From CAKZLS01 sp963771545 (lineage in GTDB: Bacteria > Pseudomonadota > Alphaproteobacteria > Rhodospirillales > Defluviicoccaceae), in NCBI GenBank assembly GCA_963771545.1, contig CAVYTX010000002.1, positions 434,001 to 498,000 of the forward strand: DNA of 64,000 nt, given 5' to 3'. The position numbers and the translations under genes were made by a program. Positions 55,254 through 64,000 of this stretch are shown here, piece after piece. The notes below the pieces were generated by a model, which worked only from the letters and a program-made list of their open reading frames with translations, did not search any database and was not told the DNA's origin. The stretch's first letter is position 1, and every line of letters begins with the position of its first letter.

Positions 55254-56210
55254 ATGACCGAAAATGCCACCTGTCCGCGCGTGCTCGGTTGCGATGTCGG
55301 CAAGGACACCATCGTCATCTACGACAGCCTGACCGCCACGACCCAGTCGGTCGACAACACACTCAAGGCCCTGACCCGCGTCCTCGGCCAGTTTGAGCGC
55401 GACACCTTCGTGGTCTGCGAAGCCACCGGCGGCTATGAAACCGCGTTGCTGACCGCGACCGCCGCCCTGGGACTGCCCGCCCATCGCGGCGACCCGCGCA
55501 AGACCAGCGCCTACCTGCGTTCCCTGCGCAGCCATGGCAAGACCGATAACCTGGATGCTCACGGGCTGACGCGCTATGGCCTCGAGCGCCGGGCAGAGCT
55601 GCCGCTCTGGCGGCCGCCGGCCAAGACCCATGAGGCGCTCCGCCAGCTGGTGCGTCTGCGCGCCGATTTGGTGGCCGACCGCGCGAACTACGCCCGGCGC
55701 CTGGCGGCTCCGGGCTCCGGCGTCGATAAGCGCCACATCCGCCGCCTGATCGAGAGCTTCGAACGCCACATCGAGGCCGTGGAATCCGATATCGCGGCAC
55801 AGGTGAACGCCGATGATCAGCTCCGCCGCATCGTCAAACTGATCCAGCACATTCCGGGGTGCGGACCGGTGACCGCCATCATGCTGGTCGCTCTCATGCC
55901 TGAACTGGGACAGGTCTCCCGGCGTCAAGCCGCCGCCCTGGTGGGCCTCGCCCCCCATCCCCGGCAAAGCGGTAAGGCCGACGGCTATCGAAACGTCAGG
56001 GGAGGACGCCGCGATCTGCGAGCCGTCCTGTTCATGGCCGCCATGTCCGCCCGCCAACACCATCCCGAGCTCAGAACCTTCTATTTCAGGCTCGTAGAGG
56101 CCGGCAAAAAACCTCTCGTCGCCATCATCGCCGTCGCTCGAAAACTGATCACCATCATCAACGCAAAAGTCCGCGACGCTCAATTCCAGCCAATCGAACA
56201 TCTGAGTTGA
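55254..56210 (+). CDS. IS110-family transposase
   Basis: 318 residues from ATG 55254; the longer frame upstream is not needed. The N-terminal RuvC-like DEDD domain has VLGCDVGKDTIVIYD, FVVCEATGGYETAL and GKTDNLDAHGLTRYG. The C-terminal Transposase_20 domain has IPGCGPVTAIMLVALMPELG and LAPHPRQSGKADGYRNVRGG with the catalytic Ser in RQSG. IS110 enzymes are guided by a bridge RNA encoded in a non-coding end of the element. The ORF is intact. Confidence 0.93.
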   Translation: MTENATCPRVLGCDVGKDTIVIYDSLTATTQSVDNTLKALTRVLGQFERDTFVVCEATGGYETALLTATAALGLPAHRGDPRKTSAYLRSLRSHGKTDNLDAHGLTRYGLERRAELPLWRPPAKTHEALRQLVRLRADLVADRANYARRLAAPGSGVDKRHIRRLIESFERHIEAVESDIAAQVNADDQLRRIVKLIQHIPGCGPVTAIMLVALMPELGQVSRRQAAALVGLAPHPRQSGKADGYRNVRGGRRDLRAVLFMAAMSARQHHPELRTFYFRLVEAGKKPLVAIIAVARKLITIINAKVRDAQFQPIEHLS

Positions 56211-57072
56211 TGACGGCTTGGGGAATGGGGCACCGGTGCAGACCGGATAAACAGGTAACGCCGGCACCCTCTCGTCCTTGCGAGGCGCGAAGCGACGCGG
56301 CAAACCAGAAATACCGATGAAACGAGCCGCCGTCTCCATCATCGCCAACACGCGAAACGGACAGCTTCGCCGCGCGGACTTGAAATTTGGCGCTGAACAG
56401 GATAATATTCCTGTTTTCACTGGCGGATGATGTGTTGCCGATGGAAAACCACACGTTTTTGGCGAAAAACATTTTCGCGCGGCGGAGTCGAAGCCGACAA
56501 ATCGCGCCCAATTCATTAATTGGAACGAACGGTCCATAATGACGACAAATGACGACATCGAATGCGGAACGATCCGGCGCCAAAACGGCGTGTTTCGTTT
56601 GTTTTCAATGGCTTACGTCGTTACGGACAAAGAATAAGCAATATTGAATGTACGTTTGTTTTCAATTGGTTCCAGATAAAATTGACGACAAATGATGACA
56701 AATGACGACATTTTGACCTGTTTTATTTCAACCCAATGAAATCAAGCGCTTAGCAAATGTCAAGTCGTCGAAAGTCGTCTTTTTCGCGGAAAATGTCGTC
56801 ATTTTCGGCGTTTTCTTGACGACACGTGTCGTCATCGCGAAATGCCGGTGGCTCTCACTGGTCGGCTCCGCGGATACTACTTTTTGGCGAACGCATGATT
56901 GACCTCGCCCTTTTTTCCTCGGGCGCCGCGCCTCGAGGCCGCCCTCATATCAACGTGAGTTGGCGTTCATGCCAATGGAGAAGTCGTTGGGCGGCCATGA
57001 GCGGAAGCCGATTGAACGGCACAATGAAATTATTTGTGGAATTCCTGCGGTCGATGCATACAGTCGCGTCCC
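56211..57072 (+). other. Long AT-rich non-coding region with phased repeats, upstream of argB
   Basis: 862 bp with no supported gene. The first about 250 bp may include the right end of the IS110 element. From 56540 to 56834 there is an array of TGACGACA-type octamers (separate entry). A near-duplicate CGTTTGTTTTCAAT(T)GG occurs at 56596-56611 and 56653-56669. A weak 88-codon frame at 56826-57092 has no family features. Confidence 0.6.
56540..56834 (+). repeat. Array of 10-bp-phased TGACGACA sites
   Basis: Direct copies start at 56540 and 56550, and again at 56683, 56693 (one mismatch, TGATGACA) and 56703, so neighbours are spaced exactly 10 bp, one helical turn. Half-matching AGTCGTC copies lie at 56763 and 56773, also 10 bp apart. 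An inverted copy (TGTCGTCA) is at 56794. The array ends in a perfect 18-bp palindrome TGACGACACGTGTCGTCA at 56817-56834. This looks like a cooperative protein-binding array (inference). Confidence 0.75.
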
Positions 57073-57981
57073 ATGACCGTAAAGCCCATTAAATCCCGTG
57101 ACCAATCGCTGGCGCAGGCGCGGACCCTGTCCGAGGCGCTTCCGTACATGCGCCGTCATGCCGGCTCCACGTTCGTCATCAAGTATGGCGGCCATGCCAT
57201 GGGGGATCCCAAGCTCGCCGCGCTGTTCGCCCGCGACGTGGTGCTGCTTCGCCAAGTCGGCGTCAACCCGGTGGTGGTGCACGGCGGCGGCCCGCAGATC
57301 GGCAAGATGCTCGACCGGCTGAAGATCAAGAGCGAGTTTCTCGATGGGCACCGGGTCACCGACAAGGATACCGTGGACGTGGTCGAGATGGTGCTCGCCG
57401 GGTCCATCAACAAGCAGATCGTGACCGAGATCAACGCCGCCGGCGGGTTCGCCGTCGGGCTCTCGGGCAAGGACGGAGACCTGATCCGCGCGCAGCGGCT
57501 GAGGCGCACCAAGCGCGATCCGGGCTCCAATATCGAACGCATCCTCGATCTCGGTCTGGTTGGAGAGCCCAAGGAGATCAATCCCCATATTCTCGAATTC
57601 TACGAGCGGTCCGATATCACCCCGGTCATCGCCCCCATCGGGGTCGGCCCCAACAACGAAACGCTCAACATCAACGCCGATACCGCGGCCGGCGCCATCG
57701 CCGCGTCCATCAGCGCCCGCAGGCTGTTGTTGCTGACGGACGTGGAGGGCGTCCTCGACAAGCACGGAGCGCTGATCGCCGAGATGACCGTCTCGGAGGC
57801 GCGCGAGTACATCGCCGACGGAACCATCCAAGGCGGCATGATTCCCAAGGTGGAAACCTGTCTGGAAGCCGTGGGCAAGGGCGTGGACGGAGCAGTGATC
57901 ATCGATGGCCGGGTCCCCCATGCCCTGCTGCTCGAGCTTTTCACCGAGCATGGCGCGGGAACCCTTGTCGTCGCCGACTGA
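57073..57981 (+). CDS. argB: Acetylglutamate kinase
   Basis: 302 residues from ATG 57073 (MTVKPIKSRDQ). Family motifs are VIKYGGHAM, VVVHGGGPQIGKML, GLSGKDGDLIRA, NINADTAAGAIAASI and LLLLTDVEGVLDK, with GGMIPKVETCLEAV near the end. It phosphorylates N-acetylglutamate, step two of arginine synthesis. In relatives it normally follows engB directly. Confidence 0.97.
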   Translation: MTVKPIKSRDQSLAQARTLSEALPYMRRHAGSTFVIKYGGHAMGDPKLAALFARDVVLLRQVGVNPVVVHGGGPQIGKMLDRLKIKSEFLDGHRVTDKDTVDVVEMVLAGSINKQIVTEINAAGGFAVGLSGKDGDLIRAQRLRRTKRDPGSNIERILDLGLVGEPKEINPHILEFYERSDITPVIAPIGVGPNNETLNINADTAAGAIAASISARRLLLLTDVEGVLDKHGALIAEMTVSEAREYIADGTIQGGMIPKVETCLEAVGKGVDGAVIIDGRVPHALLLELFTEHGAGTLVVAD

Positions 57982-58002
57982 GGCGGGGGCGCACCTCTGG
58001 CG

Positions 58003-59724
58003 TCAGGCTAGCCGGCGGCGTTGTTTCCTTGGAAACAGTTCGGACGGAACGGTCTTCTTGAACACCCGAATGTCGGGCGACGGGCGGCCGAATAGAAACC
58101 CCTGGACGTAGTTGACGCCGCACTCGCGGACGAACGCGAGGCCCTCTTCGTCATCGATCATCTCGGCGACGGTGACCACGCCGAGTTCCCGGCAGAGACC
58201 GACGAAGGCCTTCATGAACGCTTTCCCCTTGTGGGCCTTGCGGGCGCCGCGGATCGCGTCGCCATCCAGTTTGACGATGTCCACGTCGAGGCTCGCCAGA
58301 TACTCGAAATTGGCGGCGCCGGCGCCGAAGTCGTCGAGGCACACCGGGTAGCCCCGCCGGCGCAGGCGTTGAATGAACGCGTCGGCGGCCGACAGGTTGT
58401 CCATGCGCGCCAATTCGGTGATCTCGAACATCAAGCGGCCGCGCGTCCACGGATTGTCCCCGAGGATCGCGCCGAGACGATCCAGATAGGACGGCGAACC
58501 GACCGAGTGGCCCGAGACGTTGACGGCGACGCTGAGATTGGAGTTCAGAGGCGTGGTCGCCAGCCATTCGATGACCTTTTCGGCCATGGCCACATCGAAA
58601 TCGACGATCAGTCCAGTCCGCTCGGCAAACGTAATGTGCTCGAACGTATTGTCCACTCCGTAGGCGGCGGGGAACCGGGTCAGCGCCTCGTAATGATGGA
58701 TCGCGCCGGTGCGGGCATCGATGATGGGCTGGAACACGGCGTGGAATTCGGCTTGGGCAATCAGGTTCTTGAAGGTGCCAACCAACTCGACCGCTTGCTT
58801 GGCCAGCGACGATATGCCGCAAGTGAGGGTCCTGAGGGTGCTGGTTCCGTCCGCGAATGTGCGGAACCGGTTGATGGCGTAGCTGAGCCCTTCCGCGAAG
58901 TTTCCGTCCTCGGCGGCATCCTCGTCGATCTCGACGGTGGCGGCTTCCGGGCATACGCCGGTGGCGGCGGGATCGGCTTCGCGGGTCAACGCGGCGATCC
59001 GGGTTTGCAAGCGGGCGAGATCGAAGTCGGGACCATGGACCAATCCATACCGGTCCGTGCCGAGCCGCGCCGCGGTTTGGCCATTGACCGAACAGGCGCG
59101 CAGACATGCGCCGACGGCGGCCAGCAACTGACGTTCAACCGTTTCCGCCAGCCGGTTGTGAAGGTCTTCGTATCCGGGCAGGGCGATGAGGGTCATCCCC
59201 CGTTTTTCACCCGCGCCGACGGCGGCGAGCTGTCCCGTCACCATTTCGATGAAGGCGTCGCCGTCGCGCAATCCGGTTTCCTTGTCGAGGGGCCACACCG
59301 GGGAGACCCCTTCACCCTGGACCGCTCCGGTCCGGCGCATCGCGATGAAATAATGCCCGTTCAGAACGTCAAGCTTGTAGCCGGCCACCGCCATTGGCGG
59401 AATTCGCCGCTTCGGGTTTTTCAGTCTTAAGGAGGCGGTTTCGAACCGCCCGCGCGTGCGAGCGATTTCCAGAAGTTCGACGATGAGCGGCCGGTCGCCC
59501 GGCGCGACCAAGTCCTCGATCGCGCGGCCCACCAGATCGTCGGAGCGGCGGCCGGTCAAGGCCTGGACGGCGCCGGCGGCATAAATCACCAGGGTTTGAC
59601 TGTCCAATTCGATCAGCATATCGGCCCAGCAGAACGCGAGCGCGACGAAGCGGTCACGCTCGCCGCGCATGACCGAAAGCGGATGCCCTGGGGGTATGTT
59701 TGTCGCCGTTGCCGTCATGATCAT
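58003..59724 (-). CDS. EAL-domain cyclic-di-GMP phosphodiesterase with N-terminal PAS-like region
   Basis: 573 residues. The N-terminus has a PAS-like fold (LVIYAAGAVQALTGRRSDDL, VGRAIEDLVAPGDRPLI). A middle region with YEDLHNRLAETVERQLLAAV and RLGTDRYGLVHG looks like a GGDEF domain that has lost the GGDEF motif. The C-terminal EAL domain keeps HYEALTRFP, VAVNVSG, MFEITE, CLDDFGAG, VKLDG and VNYVQGFLFGRPSP, so hydrolysis of c-di-GMP is likely. It is cytoplasmic, with no membrane helices. It is inserted between argB and the nucleotidase gene, on the opposite strand. Confidence 0.88.
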   Translation of the reverse strand: MIMTATATNIPPGHPLSVMRGERDRFVALAFCWADMLIELDSQTLVIYAAGAVQALTGRRSDDLVGRAIEDLVAPGDRPLIVELLEIARTRGRFETASLRLKNPKRRIPPMAVAGYKLDVLNGHYFIAMRRTGAVQGEGVSPVWPLDKETGLRDGDAFIEMVTGQLAAVGAGEKRGMTLIALPGYEDLHNRLAETVERQLLAAVGACLRACSVNGQTAARLGTDRYGLVHGPDFDLARLQTRIAALTREADPAATGVCPEAATVEIDEDAAEDGNFAEGLSYAINRFRTFADGTSTLRTLTCGISSLAKQAVELVGTFKNLIAQAEFHAVFQPIIDARTGAIHHYEALTRFPAAYGVDNTFEHITFAERTGLIVDFDVAMAEKVIEWLATTPLNSNLSVAVNVSGHSVGSPSYLDRLGAILGDNPWTRGRLMFEITELARMDNLSAADAFIQRLRRRGYPVCLDDFGAGAANFEYLASLDVDIVKLDGDAIRGARKAHKGKAFMKAFVGLCRELGVVTVAEMIDDEEGLAFVRECGVNYVQGFLFGRPSPDIRVFKKTVPSELFPRKQRRRLA

Positions 59725-59871
59725 CCCCAGCGATGGCCATCCCTTCGATATTTCTAGTCATCCGATTAAACACGCGAACTCCTAACAAATGGCTTAATTG
59801 TCTCCCTCCGGGCCGAAAAGCGATGCGCTCGCGGAGTTTTTGGTTGTCAGATCCACCCGGTCATCCCACAA

Positions 59872-60600
59872 ATGGGCATCATGCAAAAACACCAGATCGC
59901 GCCCATTAACCGTCCCGCTTCCAAAGCCGGCATGAAACGCCTGCGCGCCGCGGAAGCGTGGGTATTCGATCTGGACAACACGCTCTATCCCGCGACCACC
60001 AACCTGTTCGGCCAGATCGACGTGAAGATGCGCGACTACATCGCCGCGTTTCTTGGCGTCGACGCGGATCAGGCCTACCAACTGCAAAAACAGTATTTTC
60101 GGGACTATGGAACGTCGCTGCGGGGGTTGATGCATCGTCATGGCATGGATCCGGGACCGTTCCTGGATCATGTCCACGATATCGACGTGGAGGTGCTTTC
60201 AGCGAGTCCCGCGCTGGAGGCGGCGTTGGCGCGGCTTCCGGGGCGAAAGCTGGTTTTTACCAACGCTTCGATCGGTCATGCCGAGCGGGTGATGGACCGG
60301 CTTGGCATTTCCCATCATTTCGACGCGGTGTTCGACATCGTCGAGGCGAAATATCTGCCCAAACCCGAACCCGAGATTTACGAGATCCTGATCAAACGCC
60401 ACGGTCTCGACACATCGCGGACGGTGATGGTCGAGGATATCGCCCGCAATCTGGCGCCGGCCGCGGCTCTCGGCATGACCACCGCGTGGGTTCGAAACAA
60501 CTCCGAGCACGGTTGCTTCGGCGTCGATGACGGGTATGTGCATCATATCGTCGAAGACCTCGTGAAGTGGCTCGACGACGTGCTTCAGGGCCGGGTATAG
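59872..60600 (+). CDS. HAD-family pyrimidine 5'-nucleotidase
   Basis: 242 residues. HAD motif I is WVFDLDNTLYPATTNLFGQI (Asp nucleophile and DxD), motif II is LVFTNAS, the motif III Lys is in YLPKPEPEIYE, and motif IV is MVEDIARNL. This is the SDT1/YjjG-like class found beside argB and dapD in alphaproteobacteria. ATG 59881 or 59932 (MKRLRAAEAW) are alternative starts. Confidence 0.9.
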   Translation: MGIMQKHQIAPINRPASKAGMKRLRAAEAWVFDLDNTLYPATTNLFGQIDVKMRDYIAAFLGVDADQAYQLQKQYFRDYGTSLRGLMHRHGMDPGPFLDHVHDIDVEVLSASPALEAALARLPGRKLVFTNASIGHAERVMDRLGISHHFDAVFDIVEAKYLPKPEPEIYEILIKRHGLDTSRTVMVEDIARNLAPAAALGMTTAWVRNNSEHGCFGVDDGYVHHIVEDLVKWLDDVLQGRV

Positions 60601-60688
60601 CAACTAACGATACCGGCTGTTGACAGGCGCGGCGCCGATGCCCATGGTCCCGTCGAACCAGATCCATCCGCAGCTATTTCCGTGAGCC

Positions 60689-61528
60689 ATGACTTCCGAC
60701 ATTCAAAAAATCATCGACGATGCCTGGGAGACTCCCGAGAGCATTGGCCCCGAAACAACCGGTCCCGTCCGGGACGCCGTCGACCGGGCGCTCGAGATGC
60801 TGGACTCGGGACAGGCGCGCGTGGCCGAAAAGCGGAACGACGCTTGGCATGTGAACCAGTGGCTCAAGAAGGCGGTGCTGCTGTCGTTTCGCCTCAATGA
60901 CATGCGGCCCATGTCGGGGGGACCGGCGGGGGCGGCCTGGTTCGACAAGGTGGCGCCCAAGTTTCGCGGTTGGGACGAGGCGCGGTTCCGCGCCGCGGGT
61001 TTCCGCGCCGTTCCCAATTGCACGGTGCGGTATTCGGCCTATATCGCTCCCGGTGTCGTGCTGATGCCGTGTTTCGTGAATTTGGGAGCGTACGTGGATT
61101 CCGGATCGATGATCGATACCTGGGCGACCGTCGGATCGTGCGCGCAGATCGGCAAGGATTGCCATATTTCCGGTGGAACCGGGATCGGCGGCGTACTCGA
61201 GCCCTTGCAGGCGGGGCCCGTGGTCATCGAGGACAATTGCTTCATTGGCGCCCGCGCCGAGGTGGCCGAAGGCGTTCGTGTCGGCGAGGGGTCGGTGCTG
61301 TCCATGGGGGTGTTTATCGGCGCGTCCACCCGGATCGTGGATCGCGTGTCCGGCGAGATCCATTACGGCCACGTGCCGCCGTACTCGGTCGTCGTTTCCG
61401 GCACGATGCCGGGCAGGCCCTTGCCGGACGGCGGCCCGGGACCGGGGCTGTACTGCGCCGTCATCGTCAAGCGCGTTGACGCGAGAACCCGTTCGAAGAC
61501 GTCCATCAACGAATTGCTTAGAGATTGA
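60689..61528 (+). CDS. dapD: 2,3,4,5-tetrahydropyridine-2,6-dicarboxylate N-succinyltransferase
   Basis: 279 residues. The N-terminal helical domain is followed by left-handed beta-helix hexapeptides: VMPCFVNLGAYVDSGSMIDT, WATVGSCAQIGKDCHISGGT and EDNCFIGARAEVAEGV. It succinylates tetrahydrodipicolinate in lysine/DAP synthesis. It is followed by dapE 11 bp downstream. Confidence 0.97.
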   Translation: MTSDIQKIIDDAWETPESIGPETTGPVRDAVDRALEMLDSGQARVAEKRNDAWHVNQWLKKAVLLSFRLNDMRPMSGGPAGAAWFDKVAPKFRGWDEARFRAAGFRAVPNCTVRYSAYIAPGVVLMPCFVNLGAYVDSGSMIDTWATVGSCAQIGKDCHISGGTGIGGVLEPLQAGPVVIEDNCFIGARAEVAEGVRVGEGSVLSMGVFIGASTRIVDRVSGEIHYGHVPPYSVVVSGTMPGRPLPDGGPGPGLYCAVIVKRVDARTRSKTSINELLRD

Positions 61529-61539
61529 CAAGGGGTCTA

Positions 61540-62697
61540 ATGGCGTTTCCCGTCGACCCGTTAGAGCTCGGTCGCGCCCTGATCCGCTGTCCCAGCATCA
61601 CGCCCATCGACGCGGGCGCGCTCGACGTTCTTGGAAGCGTCCTCCAAGACATGGGCTTTGTCTGTCACCGGTTACCGTTCGCGGACGGCGGACCCGAAGT
61701 GCACAATCTTTATGCCCGCAAGGGTGACGGCGCCCCCAACTTCTGCTTCGCCGGGCATACCGACGTCGTCCCGGTCGGCGACGCGGCGGCTTGGTCCGTT
61801 GATCCGTTCGCCGCGGACATCCGTGACGGCCGGCTGTATGGCCGCGGCGCCTCGGACATGAAGACGGGCATCGCATGCTTTGTCGCCGCCGTGGACCGGT
61901 TCCTCGGCGAGCGCGGCGGCCGCTTCGACGGCTCGATTAGTTTCCTCATCACCGGCGACGAGGAGGGACCCGCCATCAACGGCACCGTCAAGGTGCTGGA
62001 ATGGCTGCGGAAGCGGGGCGAGCGCCTCGACGCCTGCCTGGTCGGTGAGCCCACAAATCCGAAAACGATCGGCGAAATGGTGAAAATCGGTCGCCGCGGC
62101 AGTCTCAACTGCGTTCTCGATGTATGGGGCGTGCAGGGACACGCGGCCTATCCCCAGCGCGCCGACAACCCCATACCGCGGTTGCTGCGCATGGTGACGG
62201 ATCTCGACGGGACCCGCTTGGATAACGGGACCGATCATTTCGAACCTTCGACGCTGACCATCACGAGCGTCGACGTGGGCAATTCCGCGGCCAACGTGAT
62301 ACCGGCCCGCGCGCGCGCCGCCTTCAATATTCGCTTCAATGACTTGCATACGTCCAAGGGTCTCACCGAGTGGATCGGGAGCCGCTGCGCCGACATCGAC
62401 GAGCGGTTTGGTCTGGTGACGGAGAGCAGCGGCGAAGCCTTCCTGAGCCCTCCCGGTCGGCTCAGCGGGATCATTTCCGGCGCCGTGCAGCGGACCACCG
62501 GGTTGACGCCCGAGCTGAGCACCAGCGGCGGCACATCCGACGCCCGCTTCATCAGGACCATGTGCCCGGTCGCGGAGTTCGGCATGTCGGGAGAGACCGC
62601 CCACAAGGTGGACGAGAACGTTCTGGTATCCGATATCTTCGAACTCACCAGGATTTACCGCGCGGTGCTCGACGACTTCTTCGCGCGGGACCGCTGA
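61540..62697 (+). CDS. dapE: Succinyl-diaminopimelate desuccinylase
   Basis: 385 residues from ATG 61540, preceded by AAGGGG; ATG 61525 is in frame but overlaps dapD. M20 metallopeptidase motifs are FAGHTDVVPVGD, YGRGASDMKTG, TGDEEGPAINGT, GRRGSLNCVLDVWGVQGHAA and TSGGTSDARFI. It releases LL-DAP from N-succinyl-LL-DAP using two Zn ions. It completes the dapD-dapE step of the pathway. Confidence 0.96.
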   Translation: MAFPVDPLELGRALIRCPSITPIDAGALDVLGSVLQDMGFVCHRLPFADGGPEVHNLYARKGDGAPNFCFAGHTDVVPVGDAAAWSVDPFAADIRDGRLYGRGASDMKTGIACFVAAVDRFLGERGGRFDGSISFLITGDEEGPAINGTVKVLEWLRKRGERLDACLVGEPTNPKTIGEMVKIGRRGSLNCVLDVWGVQGHAAYPQRADNPIPRLLRMVTDLDGTRLDNGTDHFEPSTLTITSVDVGNSAANVIPARARAAFNIRFNDLHTSKGLTEWIGSRCADIDERFGLVTESSGEAFLSPPGRLSGIISGAVQRTTGLTPELSTSGGTSDARFIRTMCPVAEFGMSGETAHKVDENVLVSDIFELTRIYRAVLDDFFARDR

Positions 62698-63263
62698 TGC
62701 CGACGCTCCATGAAATCGTTACGTCGATCTACGGCGCCTGTCGTCTTGCCCGCTTCGATCCCAACGGCATGTCGTACTTCGACACGTCCGTTGGCGGCGT
62801 TTGGCGATCCTTCTTCGCCGCCGTTGTCATCGCGCCGTTCTACGCACTACTGCTGGCCATTCGGTTCGCTCTGAATGACGAGTACGTGGATCCGCTGCAA
62901 TTCGGCCTCGCCGAGGGATTGGCCTATGTGATCTCCTGGGTGGCCTATCCGGTGGTGATGGTCTCGCTCACTCAGATGATGGGGTGCTGGGAACGGTTTC
63001 CCGCGTATCTGGTTGCCTACAACTGGTCGACGGTTCTACAGAACGCGGTGTTCCTGCCCATCGGCATTTTAGGCGCGACGGGGGCCATTCCCGCCGATGC
63101 CGCCAGTTTCTTGTGGCTCATCGCACTGGTGGTGGTCCTCGTTTACATCTGGTTCATCGCCCGCACCGCGCTCGGCCTGCCGCCATTCACCTGCGCCGCC
63201 ATCGTCATACTGGACATCGCGCTGAGCTTCCTGATCAGCGCCACCGCCGACGGTCTCTATTAA
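62697..63263 (+). CDS. Conserved membrane protein of unknown function
   Basis: 188 residues starting at ATG 62697, overlapping the dapE stop (TGATG). It has about five hydrophobic segments (FFAAVVIAPFYALLLAIRFA, YVISWVAYPVVMVSLTQMM, WLIALVVVLVYIWFIAR, CAAIVILDIALSFLI). The N-terminal SIYGACRLARFDPNGMSYFD is typical of the protein commonly found between dapE and truA in alphaproteobacteria. No function can be assigned. Confidence 0.85.
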   Translation: MPTLHEIVTSIYGACRLARFDPNGMSYFDTSVGGVWRSFFAAVVIAPFYALLLAIRFALNDEYVDPLQFGLAEGLAYVISWVAYPVVMVSLTQMMGCWERFPAYLVAYNWSTVLQNAVFLPIGILGATGAIPADAASFLWLIALVVVLVYIWFIARTALGLPPFTCAAIVILDIALSFLISATADGLY

Positions 63264-63274
63264 GCTCCCTTTAC

Positions 63275-64000
63275 TCAGTATTTCACTTCGACCAGATAGA
63301 GGCCCTCGGCCGGAGCGGTGGGTCCGGCGCTGCTCCGATCCCGGGCCTCCAGGGCTTCCCGCACGGTGTCTCCGCTCCACTTGTCCTCGCCCACCAGCTT
63401 CAATGTGCCCACCATGTTGCGGACTTGGTGGTGCAGAAACGACCGCGCGCGGGCTTCGATGCGGATTTCGTCGCCGTCCCGGACAACGTCAAGCGCGTCG
63501 AGTGTCTTGATCGGCGAGGCGGCCTGACAGATGGACGCGCGAAAACTGGTAAAGTCATGGCGCCCGATCAGGTGCCGGGCGGCGTCCGCCATGAGCGTTT
63601 CATCGAGGGGGGTCGGCACCCACCAAGTCCGGCCGCGCTCGAGCGCCGGGCGGGCGCGCCGGTTGGCGATCCGGTAGAGATACGACCTCTCGCGAGCGGA
63701 AAAGCGCGCATGAAAATCTTCGGGCACGCGTTCCGCATTCACCACCGCGATCCTTGCGGGTTTGAGGTGATAGTTGATGGCGTCGCGTACCGTCTTCGGA
63801 CTGGCGTCGCGGCCGATGTCGAAATGGGCGACCTGACCCAGGGCATGAACGCCGGCGTCGGTGCGTCCGGCGCCGAACACGGTTACGGCTTCGCCGCAAA
63901 ACCGGGCGATCGCCTCTTCGATGGCTTGCTGAACGGAAGGACCGTTTTCCTGACGCTGCCAGCCAACGAAACCGCTTCCGTCGTACTCGATGATGATCTT
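63275..64000 (-). CDS. truA: tRNA pseudouridine(38-40) synthase, 5' partial
   Basis: The coding frame is open to the right edge of the window, reading KIIIEYDGSGFVGWQRQENG there, so only the first few residues are missing. The catalytic Asp is in GAGRTDAGVHALGQV, and FLHHQVRNMVGTL is the second TruA signature. It ends GLYLVEVKY*. It modifies U38-U40 in tRNA anticodon arms. Convergent with the dapE-linked membrane protein. Confidence 0.96.
   Translation of the reverse strand, partial: KIIIEYDGSGFVGWQRQENGPSVQQAIEEAIARFCGEAVTVFGAGRTDAGVHALGQVAHFDIGRDASPKTVRDAINYHLKPARIAVVNAERVPEDFHARFSARERSYLYRIANRRARPALERGRTWWVPTPLDETLMADAARHLIGRHDFTSFRASICQAASPIKTLDALDVVRDGDEIRIEARARSFLHHQVRNMVGTLKLVGEDKWSGDTVREALEARDRSSAGPTAPAEGLYLVEVKY

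Noticed and set aside
56826..57092. 88-codon frame running into argB
   Set aside because: It starts inside the repeat array, has no ribosome site, and overlaps the argB start in another frame.

Overview
The window looks like chromosomal DNA of a high-GC alphaproteobacterium, probably Rhodospirillales-like. This is inferred from gene order and content rather than a marker gene: a complete ccoNOQP-GHIS cluster for cbb3 cytochrome oxidase, the alphaproteobacterial long form of dCTP deaminase, and the block rpmH-rnpA-yidD-yidC-engB ... argB-(HAD nucleotidase)-dapD-dapE-truA. No 16S rRNA or replication origin is present.

Layout. 1-1.9 kb: 3' part of a lower-GC beta-helix protein with a Cys-rich insert. 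2-12 kb (minus strand): a SAM/adenylate-cyclase/AAA/TPR regulator, a hybrid PAS histidine kinase with an adjacent periplasmic solute-binding protein, a two-gene ABC exporter and a TauE-type permease. 12-19 kb: a small exported protein, a GH13 glycosidase, an IS5-type transposase remnant and a 1385-residue RTX protein with a C39-like peptidase domain in its middle. 19-26 kb: tRNA-Arg(ACG), a lipoprotein, gpt, panC-panB, dcd, a bacterial voltage-gated sodium channel and a Sel1-repeat protein. 26-28 kb: a REP-associated transposase between inverted REP copies, then a TIR-domain gene bounded by integron recombination sites. 28-36.3 kb: the cbb3 oxidase cluster. 36.6-45.8 kb: rlmI-like methyltransferase, a 264-bp palindromic element, a Kef-type antiporter, fabD, tam, a sensor kinase, and a MerA-like flavoprotein overlapping a TVP38-type membrane protein. 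46-49.3 kb: rpmH-rnpA-yidD-yidC-engB. 49.3-57.07 kb: an accessory island between engB and argB, with two PLP enzymes, a SWIM-protein remnant, an IS3 fragment, a cNMP-FHA protein, an IS110 element and a non-coding array of phased TGACGACA sites. 57.07-64 kb: argB, an EAL protein, a pyrimidine 5'-nucleotidase, dapD, dapE, a membrane protein and the 3' part of truA.

How the genes work together. The housekeeping parts cover ribosome/RNase P/membrane insertion (rpmH-rnpA-yidC), arginine and lysine/peptidoglycan precursors (argB, dapD, dapE), pantothenate (panBC), microaerobic respiration (cco) and fatty acid initiation (fabD). The accessory parts are small mobile or acquired blocks placed between them.

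A caution on quality. At least nine reading frames are broken by what looks like exactly one extra base, usually in a run of two or three identical bases. Both halves of each protein are well conserved. This recurrent pattern suggests insertion errors in the assembly rather than nine real pseudogenes. These genes are annotated here as single CDS with the frameshift position given.
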